64,000 bases of DNA from CAVRGQ01 sp963720785 (GTDB lineage: Bacteria; Actinomycetota; Acidimicrobiia; IMCC26256; DASPTH01), in assembly GCA_963720785.1 (NCBI GenBank), contig CAVRGQ010000004.1, positions 372,001 through 436,000 of the forward strand. Reading direction: 5' to 3'. The position numbers and the translations under genes are program-made. The notes under the pieces are model-generated. The model worked only from the letters and a program-made list of their open reading frames with translations. It made no database searches and was not told the DNA's origin. Within the stretch, counting starts at the first letter, position 1; every line of letters begins with the position of its first letter. Shown here in pieces: positions 29,442 to 38,274 of this stretch.

Positions 29442-30818
29442 TCAGTTGGCGCAGTTCGCCGGCGCGAGGATCCCCGCACCGATCGTGCACTCCTCGCGGA
29501 GCGCGCCGGTGGTCTTGTCGCCGGTGAACACGTGCAGGATCGACGACGACGCGCCGCCGTACACCGCGACGTTCACCTGTTGCGTGACGGCTCCGGTGAC
29601 GAACGGGAAGCCGACCTCGTCGGTCGTGCCTCCTGCCGTGATGTTGCCGGGCCCGTCGACCACCTCGAAGCGCCACGCCGTGCCGTTCCACTGCGCGTGA
29701 CGCAGGCTCTGCACCGACGCGTCGGAGTAGACGACGTCGACGAACGGTGCCGGTGAGTTCTGCACGGCGGAGATCGATCCGCCCACGGCGTGCGGCGTGA
29801 CGCCCTGGGCGCCGCTGGCCACACCGGGCCCGTCAAGGTCTTCGAACGCCCAGCTCGAGCCGTTGAACCGAGCGTGGCGCAGCCGACCGGTCGCGGCGCC
29901 GTAGAACACGTGGAGGCTGCCGTCGGTGCCCGACACCGCGGAGATCGACGTGCCGATGCTGGCGCCGGTGCGCCCGGCGCCACCGGCCACGCCCGGTCCG
30001 TCGAGGTCCTCGAAGGTCCACGCCGAGCCGGTGTAGGTCGCGTGGCGCAAGCGGTTCGTGGTGCCGTCGCGGTAGAAGACGTGCGCGACCCCGCCGTACA
30101 CGGCGACAGTGGCGCCCTGGCCGACGTTGTCGAGGGTGCGCCCGCCGGTGCCGCTCGTGCCGGCGCCGTCGACGTCGTCGGTGAGCCAGCCCTGGCCGGT
30201 GAGGACGGCGTGCTTCAGCCGGAGCTGGGCGCCCGGGTTGAGCTGGTGGTTCGCCGCGTAGATCACGTGGAGGTTCCCGCCGAGCAGGAACGACGGGTTG
30301 GAGAACTGACCGGTGAGGTCGTCGGTGTGACCGGCCGACGTGCTGCCCGAACCGTCGACGATGTCGCGGGTGGTGAGACTGTCAGTGGTGCGCGCGTGGT
30401 GGAGGGAGTTGGTGGTGGAGTCGAAGTAGAACGAGTCGAGGACGGGCAGGGCTCCCGCCGACCCGCTCTGCAGGATCGACGCGCCACCGCCGACCTGATC
30501 CGTCGTCGCACCGACGCCCGAGGCGCCGGCGCCGTCGAGCACGCTCCAGCGCCACTGCCGATCGACGCCGTAGGCGCCGAGTCGCACCGTGTGCGTGTCG
30601 GAGTCGCTCGCCAAGACGGCCATGAGGTGCGCCGCCGCTCCGACCGACACGGAGGTGACCGCCTTGTCGTCGCTCACGCGATCGCCGGTGGTGCCGATCC
30701 CCGGTGCGGCGCCGGGCCCGTCGATCGGTGCGGCGCGCCAGCAGGCGGTGGTGAGCAGTGCCACCGCGAGCACGGCGATGCCCACCGGCCAGTGACGGAA
30801 CCTGCTCCGGACCGACAC
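29442..30818 (-). CDS. Secreted or lipid-anchored repeat protein, predicted seven-bladed propeller
   Basis: An exported protein of about 458 residues. Seen: basic start and membrane segment (HWPVGIAVLAVALLTTACW), where the cysteine could be lipidated although the lipobox is imperfect (Thr at -3). The mature part is built of seven repeats marked by the tags PIDGPG, VLDGAG, IVDGSG, DVDGAG, DLDGPG, DLDGPG and VVDGPG, each followed by a strand like LHVFYGAATGRLRHA. Seven blades of about 60 residues suggest a beta-propeller. GTG 30818 gives a normal signal; a GTG at 30842 is also in frame. Function unknown; surface binding or scaffold is inferred. Confidence 0.72.
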   Translation of the reverse strand: MSVRSRFRHWPVGIAVLAVALLTTACWRAAPIDGPGAAPGIGTTGDRVSDDKAVTSVSVGAAAHLMAVLASDSDTHTVRLGAYGVDRQWRWSVLDGAGASGVGATTDQVGGGASILQSGSAGALPVLDSFYFDSTTNSLHHARTTDSLTTRDIVDGSGSTSAGHTDDLTGQFSNPSFLLGGNLHVIYAANHQLNPGAQLRLKHAVLTGQGWLTDDVDGAGTSGTGGRTLDNVGQGATVAVYGGVAHVFYRDGTTNRLRHATYTGSAWTFEDLDGPGVAGGAGRTGASIGTSISAVSGTDGSLHVFYGAATGRLRHARFNGSSWAFEDLDGPGVASGAQGVTPHAVGGSISAVQNSPAPFVDVVYSDASVQSLRHAQWNGTAWRFEVVDGPGNITAGGTTDEVGFPFVTGAVTQQVNVAVYGGASSSILHVFTGDKTTGALREECTIGAGILAPANCAN

Positions 30819-30924
30819 TCTCGTGATCCCGCCCTGGTCCACGATCCCGCCCTTCAGGTGGCGCCGCCGCTCGACGGCACGATCCGTCGACGGTACGCCC
30901 GCGGCGGGACGCTGTCGAGTGCTG

Positions 30925-32898
30925 TCACACCAGTTCGGGGTCGGTGATCACCTCGACCATGGCGGGGCCGCGGTGCGCAAGCGCGTCGCGGAGCGCGTCG
31001 TCGAGTTGGGAGCGGTCGGTGACCCGCACGCCGTGACCACCGCAGAGCCGCGCGTACTCCGAGAAGTCGGGGTTGTGCAGCGAGGTCTGCCACACGTCGA
31101 ACATCCCGGCTCGTTGTTCCTTGGTGATCTTGCCGAGCATCGAATTGTTCAGCAGCACGTGGGTGATGTCCATGTCGTACTTCACTGCAGTGGTGAAGTC
31201 GGCAAGGTACTGGCCGAAACCGCCGTCGCCGGTGACGGCGATGATCGGGCGCTCGGGCGCGGCGCACCACGCACCCATTGCGGCAGGGAAGCCGAAGCCG
31301 ATCGAGCCGAGGTAACCCGACATCAGCACGGACTGGCCCTCGCCACATTCGAAGTAGCGACCGAACGAGTACGCGTGGTTGCCCACGTCGACGGTGAGCA
31401 CCGCGCCGTCGGGGACGACGCGGTTCATCGCGTCGAACACCGCGGCGGAGCTCACGCCGAGACCGCGGTCGTCGGCGAGGCGGCGCGCCTTCTCGTCGCG
31501 CCAGATCGCCCACCGCGCGGCGACATCGGCGCGTTGGTCGGCGCGGGAGCCCGAAGCGGCGGACAAGCCGGCACGCAACTGGCGTGCGGTCACCCCGACG
31601 TGGCCGAGCAGGGGTGCGGTGACGGGGTGGAAACGCCCGAGCGCCATCGGGTCGAAGTCGACCTGCACGATGGGCTTGTAGGGCGCGATGCCGGTGTGGT
31701 TCGAGAACGACGCGCCGAACACGACGAGCAGGTCGCTCTCGTTCATCAACCAGCTCGCGACGGGAGTGCCGCTCCGTCCGAGCACGCCTGCGCCGAGCGG
31801 GTGCCGGTCGCAGACCTGGCCCTTGGCCTTGAACGTGGTGAGCACCGGCGCGCCCAGCGCGTCGGCGAACGCCAGCACGTCGTCCATCTCGAAACGGGCG
31901 CCGTGCCCCACCACGACGACGGGACGGCGCGCACCCTCGACGAGCGCGAGCGCATCGGCGAGCGCGGCTGCGGGCGGCGCGATCTCGTCGTTGGCGACGC
32001 GACCGACCGGCCCGGACGCAGGCGCGTCGTCGGCGACGTGCTGCTCCTGCACCTCGTCGGGAAACACGAGGTGCGCGACGTCGCGGCCCACGATCGCGTG
32101 CTTCACCGCGAGTGTCATGAGCTCGGCGTGGTCGGAGCCGGAGAGCACGACCTTCGAGTAGCTGGCGACGTCGGCGAACGCGGCGGTGAGGTCGACGTCC
32201 TGGAACGCGCCACGCCCCAGCACCTTCGACGGGACCTGGCCCGAGATCGCCAGCACCGGGGCGCGGTCGACCTTCGCGTCGTAGAGGCCGGTGAGCAGGT
32301 TGGTGGAACCCGGCCCCGCGATCGCGAAGCACGCAGCGGCGCGCCCGGTGAGCTTCCCGTACGCCGATGCGGCGAAAGCGGCCGCGCCCTCGTGCCGGAT
32401 ACCGACGAAGGTGAGGTTGCCGGCCTCCTCCTGACGGCGCATCGCGTCGGCGAAGCCGAGGTTGGAGTGGCCGACCATGCCGAACACGTGGGTGACGCCC
32501 CACGCCACCATGGTCTCGACCATCACGTCGGACACCGTGCGGTGGTGGTCGTCGTCGCGTGGGAGGCCGACGTACACGCCGTCGGCCCGCATCTCCACGG
32601 GGTGGCGCTCCGGGGCGTCGTGGAAGCCGGGCGGGGGTGTGCCGGTGAGCGGGTCGTAGTCGTAGCCGTGCCACGGGCAGCGCAGCCAGCGCCCCTCGAT
32701 CGAGCCCTCACCGAGTGGCCCGCCCTGGTGGGGGCAGCGGTTGTCGAGCGCGCCGTACGCCTCGCCCACGTGGGTGAGCACGATGGAGCGCCGCCCCAAC
32801 GTGACCGTGCGCACGCGGCCCTCGGGCAGCGTGTCGGCGTCGTCGATGTGCCACCACACCAACTCCGGTTCGGCTCCGGGCGGACTGGGCTCGGTCAC
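30925..32898 (-). CDS. Rieske domain fused to a ThDP-dependent (pyruvate-oxidase-like) enzyme
   Basis: A 657-residue fusion. Residues about 20-110 form a Rieske domain with RCPHQGGPLGEGS and LRCPWHGYDYDPLTG, giving the C-x-H and C-x2-H ligands of a [2Fe-2S] cluster. Then comes a thiamine diphosphate enzyme with HEGAAAFAASAYGKL (catalytic Glu), FAIAGPGSTNLLTGLYDA, VFGASFSNHTGI and the ThDP-binding GDGGFGQYLADF with LLNNSMLGKIT. The closest look is to pyruvate oxidase/acetolactate-synthase-like proteins. GTG 32898 overlaps the upstream stop (GTGA). The Rieske part suggests electrons leave the ThDP centre by an iron-sulphur cluster. Substrate unknown. Confidence 0.85.
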   Translation of the reverse strand: MTEPSPPGAEPELVWWHIDDADTLPEGRVRTVTLGRRSIVLTHVGEAYGALDNRCPHQGGPLGEGSIEGRWLRCPWHGYDYDPLTGTPPPGFHDAPERHPVEMRADGVYVGLPRDDDHHRTVSDVMVETMVAWGVTHVFGMVGHSNLGFADAMRRQEEAGNLTFVGIRHEGAAAFAASAYGKLTGRAAACFAIAGPGSTNLLTGLYDAKVDRAPVLAISGQVPSKVLGRGAFQDVDLTAAFADVASYSKVVLSGSDHAELMTLAVKHAIVGRDVAHLVFPDEVQEQHVADDAPASGPVGRVANDEIAPPAAALADALALVEGARRPVVVVGHGARFEMDDVLAFADALGAPVLTTFKAKGQVCDRHPLGAGVLGRSGTPVASWLMNESDLLVVFGASFSNHTGIAPYKPIVQVDFDPMALGRFHPVTAPLLGHVGVTARQLRAGLSAASGSRADQRADVAARWAIWRDEKARRLADDRGLGVSSAAVFDAMNRVVPDGAVLTVDVGNHAYSFGRYFECGEGQSVLMSGYLGSIGFGFPAAMGAWCAAPERPIIAVTGDGGFGQYLADFTTAVKYDMDITHVLLNNSMLGKITKEQRAGMFDVWQTSLHNPDFSEYARLCGGHGVRVTDRSQLDDALRDALAHRGPAMVEVITDPELV

Positions 32899-34506
32899 GG
32901 GATCAGTCCCCCGTAGGGCACACCGGTGAGGTGCGCGAGATCGCGGTCGAAGGTGGTGAGGTCGTCGAGCGCGAACTGGTTCAGGTGCGAGTGGCCGCAC
33001 GCACGCGCGAGCACCTGCATCAGGTCGATGGTGGCGCGCAGGAAGCGGTCGAGCCGGTGTGCGGCTTCGTCGACCGGGAGGCGCGCCCGGAGGTGCGGTT
33101 GCTGCGTGGCGATGCCGACGGGGCAGTTGTTGGTGTTGCACGCGCGCATGCCCAGGCACCCGATCGCCTGGATCGCCGAGTTGGCGACTGCCACCGCGTC
33201 GGCGCCGAGCGCGAGCGCCTTCGCGAAGTCGGGCGCGTGGCGCAGCCCGCCGGTGACGACGAGGCTGATGTCGCGGCGGCCCCGCTTGTCGAGGTGGGCG
33301 CGCGCACGCGCGAGGGCGGGCAGCGTGGGCACCGAGATGTGGTCGCGGAACAGCAACGGCGCGGCGCCGGTGCCGCCGCCGCGACCGTCGAGGATCACGT
33401 AGTCGACGCCGATCTCGAGCGCGGCGTCGAGATCGGCCTCGATGTGCTGCGCGCTCGAGTTTCACGCCGATGGGGATCCCGCCCGACTGTTCGCGCACCT
33501 CGTCGGCGAAGCGGCGGAAGTCGTCGACGGAGTCCCAGTCGGGGAAGCGCGACGGCGACACCGCGGGCGTGCCCTCGGGGAGGCCGCGCACCTCGGCGAT
33601 GCGGCCGACGACCTTGTCGCCGGGGAGGTGACCGCCGGTACCCGTCTTCGCGCCCTGTCCACACTTGAAGTGGAACGCCTGCACCTTGCGCAGCACGTCG
33701 AAGTTCCAGCCGAAGCGCGCCGACGCGAGCTCGTAGAAGTAGCGGCTGTTCTCGGCCTGCTCCTCGGGGAGCATGCCGCCCTCACCGGAGCAGATGCCGG
33801 TGCCCGCGAGCTGCGCGCCGCGCGCGAGGGCGGTCTTCGCCTCGGGGGAGAGCGCACCGAAGCTCATGTCGGACACGAAGACGGGGATGTCGAGCCACAG
33901 CGGCTTCTCGGCGTTGGGGCCGATGCACACCTCGGTGCCGACGGGTTCGTGGTCGAGGCGGGGCAGGCGCGCGAGCTGCGCGGTGACGAATTGGATGCCG
34001 TCCCACTGGGGCAGCTCGTCGCGCGAAACGCCCATCGCGCCGACGGGGCCGTGCATCCCCGTCTTCGTGAGCCCGTTCGCCGCGAGCTCGTGGATGTACA
34101 TCACGAACGGCTCTTCGGGGACCATGTGCGGGTCGCGGAAGTAGCCCTGGTACACGTCGGGGTCGAACGGCTGCGGGTGGCGCATCTTGAAGCGCGACAC
34201 TTCGTCGCGGTCGATCATGAGGTCGTCGCCCTCGAGGAAGCTGGTGAACTTCTGCAGCACCTCGGCGTTGTTGTAGGCGCTCACGCCGGTGTCGATGCGG
34301 TAGTCCCAGCCGTGGAGCCCGCACAGCAGGTCGTCGCCCGCGACGTGCCCGTCGCACAGGAGCGCGCCGCGGTGGAGGCAGCGGCCGTAGAGCACCGAGT
34401 GCTCGTCACCCCGGCGGATGACCACCAGGTCGATGCCGTCGACGACGGCGCCGACCGGCGTGCGTTCGGGGACCTCGCTCCACGCGGCGATCCGGACTGC
34501 TTCCAT
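32895..34506 (-). CDS. Rieske domain fused to glutamate-synthase-like FMN domain, one frame break
   Basis: About 537 residues. The N-terminus (from ATG 34506, with AGGAGG upstream) is a Rieske domain with YGRCLHRGALLCDGH and LLCGLHGWDYRIDTG. The rest is like the FMN/[3Fe-4S] domain of glutamate synthase: SDMSFGALSPEAKTALARGA, GICSGEGGMLPEEQ, KCGQGAKTGTGGHLPGDKV, and after one extra base near 33455 VILDGRGGGTGAAPLLF, GADAVAVANSAIQAIGC and the cluster ligands CLGMRACNTNNCPVG. No glutaminase domain is present. It is followed in coupling by the Rieske-ThDP gene. Probably an amino-acid or imine oxidoreductase; the substrate is not predictable. Confidence 0.85.
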
Positions 34507-34570
34507 GTCGTGCCCTCCTCGGACGAGTCACCAGTGTGGCCCAATCGATCCCGGCAGGCTCGGGCCGGCC

Positions 34571-34618
34571 GCCATCCGGGCTGCCATCCGGGCTGGCATC
34601 CGGGCTGGCATCCGGGCC
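34571..34618. repeat. 12-bp tandem repeat, four units
   Basis: Four consecutive copies of a 12-base unit (GCCATCCGGGCT, the third and fourth copies starting GGC, the last ending GCC) lie in the 136 bases between the Rieske operon and the phosphorylase gene, ending 24 bases before ATG 34643. They lie in the shared divergent region and could affect either promoter. No known element recognised. Confidence 0.7.
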
Positions 34619-34642
34619 GGCGATCGGCTCCGTACCGTGCGT

Positions 34643-35422
34643 ATGGACGAACAACTCCCGAAAGCCGATGTCGGCGTGTTCGGCGGCTCCGGCCTCTACG
34701 ACCTGGTCGACGCAGTCGACGTGGTGGACGTGTCGACTCCCTGGGGCCCGCCGGCCGCGCCGGTCACCATCGGTGTGGTCGACGGCGTGCGGGTCGCGTT
34801 CCTCCCGCGCCACGGCGCGCGCCACGAGCTCCCGCCGCACCGCGTCGAGTACCGAGCGAACGTCGACGCGATGCGCCGCCTCGGTGTGCGCGCGCTCCTC
34901 GCGCCGTTCGCCGCGGGATCGCTGCGTCGGGATCTTCCGCCGGGCGACCTGGTGGTGGTCGACCAGCTCGTCGACCGCACGTCGGGGCGGGCCGAGACCT
35001 TCCACGACCGGTTCGACGACGGGCCGTGCCACGTGTCGATGGCCGACCCGTACGACCACGACCTCCGCACCGCGCTCCTCGCCGCCGCGACGCGGATCGG
35101 TACGACGGTGCACGACGGCGGCACCGTCGTCGTGGTGAACGGCCCGAGGTTCTCGACGCGCGCGGAGTCGTCGTGGTTCCGCGCCATGGGCGCGGACCTC
35201 GTGAACATGACGCAGCATCCCGAGGCAGCCCTCGCCCGGGAGGCAGGCATCCCCTACGCAGGCCTCGCGCTGGTGACCGACTACGACGCCGGCGTCGCCG
35301 AGGACCCGTCGATCGAGCCGGTCGCTCAAGACGAGGTGTTCGCGTGTTTCGAGCGGAACCTCGCGCGTGTGCGCGAGCTGCTGTTCGCCACGGTCACCGG
35401 CTTCGCACCCGTCGCGCGCTGA
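34643..35422 (+). CDS. MTAP/PNP-family nucleoside phosphorylase
   Basis: A 259-residue phosphorylase of the 5'-methylthioadenosine phosphorylase/purine nucleoside phosphorylase family, which splits a nucleoside with phosphate for purine and methionine salvage. Seen: DVGVFGGSGLYDL at the N-terminus (phosphate loop), FLPRHGARHELPPHRV, VVVNGPRFSTRAESSWFR, GADLVNMTQHPEAALARE (with the Asn-Met-Thr typical of MTAP-like members) and ALVTDYDAG. ATG 34643 leads directly into the first strand. Its 3' end overlaps the convergent membrane gene by 29 bases. MTAP is preferred over inosine/guanosine phosphorylase but residues alone do not settle it. Confidence 0.85.
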   Translation: MDEQLPKADVGVFGGSGLYDLVDAVDVVDVSTPWGPPAAPVTIGVVDGVRVAFLPRHGARHELPPHRVEYRANVDAMRRLGVRALLAPFAAGSLRRDLPPGDLVVVDQLVDRTSGRAETFHDRFDDGPCHVSMADPYDHDLRTALLAAATRIGTTVHDGGTVVVVNGPRFSTRAESSWFRAMGADLVNMTQHPEAALAREAGIPYAGLALVTDYDAGVAEDPSIEPVAQDEVFACFERNLARVRELLFATVTGFAPVAR

Positions 35423-35837
35423 AGATCGCCCACGCGCCCCAGGCGGCCGCGCCGGCCCACACCGCGGCGAGCGCGCCGGCCGTCGCGACGGTGGTGTCGA
35501 ACGGGTGCACGGTGGGGTTGCCCGACGGGTTGCCCAGCCCGAGCACGCCGGGCGCCGCGAGCACGAGCACGAGTGCCGTGCCGAGCAGTCCGGCCACGAG
35601 TGGAGCCCGCACCGGGCGCGGCGCCCAGCGGTGGACGGTGTACACGAGCACGACCACCAGGGGCACGAGGAGCGCGTCGTGCACCACGAGCAGGCCGGCC
35701 GCCCACCGGCCGACCGCGAACGTCCGGCCGATCGGGGCGGCGGTGGCCAAGCCCACCAGGCCGTAGGCGATCACCGGTGCGCCCACCGCCAGGCCGACCC
35801 ACAACCCGCGCGGCGTGGTGCGGGCGTCGTCGTTCAC
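35394..35837 (-). CDS. Small integral membrane protein of the molybdopterin-oxidoreductase operon
   Basis: A 147-residue protein with four likely spans (LWVGLAVGAPVIAYGLVGLA, LVVHDALLVPLVVVLVYTV, PLVAGLLGTALVLVLAAPGV, TVATAGALAAVWAGAAAWGA). No named family recognised. GTG 35837 overlaps the stop of the molybdopterin protein (GTGA), so it is coupled to it and may help to anchor or supply electrons. Its last 29 bases overlap the phosphorylase gene on the other strand. Confidence 0.65.
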   Translation of the reverse strand: MNDDARTTPRGLWVGLAVGAPVIAYGLVGLATAAPIGRTFAVGRWAAGLLVVHDALLVPLVVVLVYTVHRWAPRPVRAPLVAGLLGTALVLVLAAPGVLGLGNPSGNPTVHPFDTTVATAGALAAVWAGAAAWGAWAIFSARRVRSR

Positions 35838-37040
35838 GTCACCACCAACCGCGTGACCCACTTGGTCTGCTCGACGCCGGGTCGGTTGGGCGCGATGAGC
35901 CGGACCGGGAAGCCGTGGTCGACGTGGAGCGGCTCCCCCTCCACCGAGAGTGCGAGGAGCGCGTCCTCGTCGCCGGCCTGCGCCCCGGTGAGCAGCGACG
36001 AGCGGTAGGAGCGGTGCTGCTGCAGCGACTCGACCCGCACCGCCGCGCCGGGTCGGGCGCCCGCGAGTGCGAGCAGGTGGCGGACCTGCACGCCCTGCCA
36101 CGTGCGCGAGGCGCTCCAGCCCTCGACGCACGCGATCGGCAACGTCGCGGTGTGCCGGGGCAGTGCGTGCAGCTCGGCGAGTGACAACGAGAGCGGCGCG
36201 GTGACCGCGCCCTCGACGGTGAGGCGGAATGCGGGATCCACGGCGGTGCGGGTGACGCCCGCGGCCTCCGCGGTGCGGTTGACGGGGAAGCCCTGCGGTC
36301 CCGCGTCGGGGCGCCGCGGCGCGAGCAGCGCGAGCTTCCGCAGGGGCCACACCGTCTGGCCGACGGTCAGCAGGGTGAGCCCGGCCGCGGCACCGGCGAC
36401 CGCGGTGAGGAACCCGCGGCGCGAGAGCGCGTCGTCACCCGCCGGCTCGGGCGCGGCGGGCGCGGCGGTCGGCGGGCTCGGCGGGCTCGGCGGGCTCGGC
36501 GGGTTCGGCGGCGGCGGGCCCGGAGGCGGTGTGCGCTCGAGCGAGTGCTGCGCGCGTCGTCGACCATTTCGCGCCGAGGTGCACGACCAGCGCGCCGATC
36601 GTGATCCACGCGACCCAGTAGTGCGACACCCGGAAGTTGAACGACCAGGGGTACCAGAGGTTGATGTTGGCCAGGCCGGTGAACAGCATGAACAACGACC
36701 CGGCGACCAGCGGCACGATCGCGAGTCGCTCGATGCCGTGGGCCACGCTCCGCACGGCCGGTCGCTGGAAGAGCTGCGGGTAGACGGTCCACAGCTTCGC
36801 CAGCAGGAGCGGGATCGCGGCGATGCCGGTCGCGACGTGGACTCCCTGGGTGACGCGGTAGAGGCCGGCGGGCCGGCTCGGCCAGGGGAACCAGGGGTTC
36901 GGATCCTGCGCGACGTGGGAGAGCAGCCCGGTCGCGAAGCACGTGACGAACGCGATCCCGAGCGCGGCGCCGAGGAGGGCGGCGGTGCGTTCGTCGTGGA
37001 GGCGACTGCGGAACGGTGGCGCGGGGACCGAGACCTTCAT
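35834..37040 (-). CDS. Cytochrome b-type membrane domain fused to sulphite-oxidase-like molybdopterin domain, one frame break
   Basis: N-terminal part (ATG 37040 to about 36530): four membrane spans with histidines, for example YRVTQGVHVATGIAAIPLLL and SHYWVAWITIGALVVHLGAKW, as in haem-b anchors. It is followed by an Ala/Glu/Pro linker made by a 9-base tandem repeat (36469-36513). One extra base there breaks the frame; beyond it reads DDALSRRGFLTAVAGAAAGL, then the molybdopterin-binding domain with LPIACVEGWSASRTWQGV and VDHGFPVRLIAPNRPGV. Length is 402 codons plus one base. The cysteine in IACVEGW is the molybdenum ligand. Such proteins are thought to act as respiratory oxidoreductases; the substrate is unknown. 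Confidence 0.78.
36469..36513. repeat. 9-bp tandem repeat, about five units, in the linker coding region
   Basis: The unit TCGGCGGGC recurs five times with slight change in the last two copies. On the coding (minus) strand it encodes Ala-Glu-Pro repeats. The break between the cytochrome and molybdopterin frames lies in or next to it, so slippage or assembly collapse is likely. Confidence 0.7.
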
Positions 37041-37639
37041 CGGCGGGTGAGCTCCGCGAAGTGCCGGGTGTCGATGGTGAAGTGCTCGACGACGCGCCAG
37101 TCGGCCTCGCGCGCGACTCGGTCGAGCCGACGCGGTCCGACCACGGCCCAGCGGAACCAGGGACCGGGTTCGTCGGCGTGCTCGGCGCGCACCAGGAGCA
37201 CACCGCCGGGGTGGTCGTCGTCAGGCGCGAGCTCCACGTACACCCGGCCGTCGGGGCGCAACAGCTCACCGAGTCGTAGGAGCAGCGCGGTCGGGTCGCC
37301 GCCGATGCCGATGTTGCCGTCGAGCAGGAGGGCGGAAGCCCAGCGCCCGGTCCGGGGCAGCCGGCCGAAGACACACGCCTCCAGCACCGTGGCGCCCCGG
37401 GTGCGGGCGACGGTGAGGAAGGCGGGTGAGATGTCGATGCCGAGCGCGTCGACGCCGCGCTCGCGGAGGGCGACGACGTGGCGGCCGGGTCCGCACCCCA
37501 CGTCGAGCACGGGCCCGTGGGCGCGATCGAGGACGGCCTCGTCGACCGGATCGACCGGCGCGAACCACCGGTGGGCGGGCAGCGCGAGCCTCGAACCCTC
37601 GCTCGTACGCAGGCACGTCGCAGTGTCGATGACCGTCAT
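37037..37639 (-). CDS. Class I SAM-dependent methyltransferase
   Basis: A 200-residue methyltransferase. Seen: GPVLDVGCGPGRHVVALRE (motif I), ALGIDISPAFLTVAR (motif II), SALLLDGNIGIGGDP (motif IV region) and LRPDGRVYVELAPDDD. ATG 37639 overlaps the stop of the DUF2064 gene (ATGA), and its stop overlaps the next start by ATGA, so five genes from 38921 to 35394 are coupled. This GT2-DUF2064-methyltransferase-molybdopterin arrangement is familiar from actinobacteria, but the product made is not known. The acceptor cannot be told from sequence. Confidence 0.8.
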   Translation of the reverse strand: MTVIDTATCLRTSEGSRLALPAHRWFAPVDPVDEAVLDRAHGPVLDVGCGPGRHVVALRERGVDALGIDISPAFLTVARTRGATVLEACVFGRLPRTGRWASALLLDGNIGIGGDPTALLLRLGELLRPDGRVYVELAPDDDHPGGVLLVRAEHADEPGPWFRWAVVGPRRLDRVAREADWRVVEHFTIDTRHFAELTRR

Positions 37640-38274
37640 GCCGGAATCCCGAGCGCATCGACCGCTCGTGCGAACCGGGTGGCGGGCGCGAGCGCGGCGA
37701 CCGCGCACGCGTCGGCGAAGTCGTCGACGTCGCGCAGCTCCGGGAGCGACGCGACCCGCAATCCGTGCGCTCGCAGTCGCGCGAGCTGCGCGGTGCCGGT
37801 GTCGGCCCGGCTCATGGGGACACCGAGGAAGTGCTCGGGACGCGGGGTGCGGAGGCCGACGATCCAGTAGCCGCCGTCGGTCGCGGGGCCGAGGACGGCG
37901 TCGACTCCTGGCGACAACAGGCGGGCGGCCGCGCCTTCGATGAGCGCGGCGCCGGCCTGGGGGGTGTCCATGCCGATCACGAGCACCGGCCCACCCGCGC
38001 CACACGCGGCGGCGGCGAGTCGGGCGTCGAGCCCACCGGCGGCCTGGGCGACGACGCGGAAGCCGGGCGGTTCGGGGAAGTGGTCGGGCTCGTCGACCGC
38101 AACGACGCGCGTGGCGACGGCCGCCGCGCGCACGTGGGCCAACGTGTCGTGCAACGCGGCGGCGGCGAGCCGCGCCGCCTCCTCGGGAGTGCACGGGGGG
38201 CAGAGGCGGGTCTTCACCGCGCCGGGCCGCGGGCGCTTGGCCAGCACGACGACGGTGATCGGGTGCGCGCTCAT
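37636..38274 (-). CDS. DUF2064 glycosyltransferase-like (TIGR04282 type)
   Basis: A 212-residue protein with a nucleotidyl/glycosyl-transferase A fold. Seen: ITVVVLAKRPRPGAVKTRL (nucleotide-binding loop), VLVIGMDTPQAGAALIEGA and DAVLGPATDGGYWIVGLR, the latter two being the DUF2064 hallmarks. It belongs to the family sometimes called selenodomain-associated transferase 1 and is usually encoded beside a GT2 partner, as here. ATG 38274 overlaps the stop of the GT2 gene (ATGA). Likely partner enzyme in making a glycosylated lipid or cofactor; unproved. Confidence 0.82.
   Translation of the reverse strand: MSAHPITVVVLAKRPRPGAVKTRLCPPCTPEEAARLAAAALHDTLAHVRAAAVATRVVAVDEPDHFPEPPGFRVVAQAAGGLDARLAAAACGAGGPVLVIGMDTPQAGAALIEGAAARLLSPGVDAVLGPATDGGYWIVGLRTPRPEHFLGVPMSRADTGTAQLARLRAHGLRVASLPELRDVDDFADACAVAALAPATRFARAVDALGIPA

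Noticed and set aside
30925..34506. One 1193-residue open frame covering both Rieske genes
   Set aside because: A one-base insertion near 33455 moves the glutamate-synthase part out of this frame. The section from 32900 to 33450 is nonsense in it, while the other frame carries the FMN and [3Fe-4S] motifs and a normal stop/start overlap.
34571..34618. A CRISPR array at the 12-bp repeat
   Set aside because: Units are 12 bases, directly adjacent, with no spacers and no cas genes in the window.
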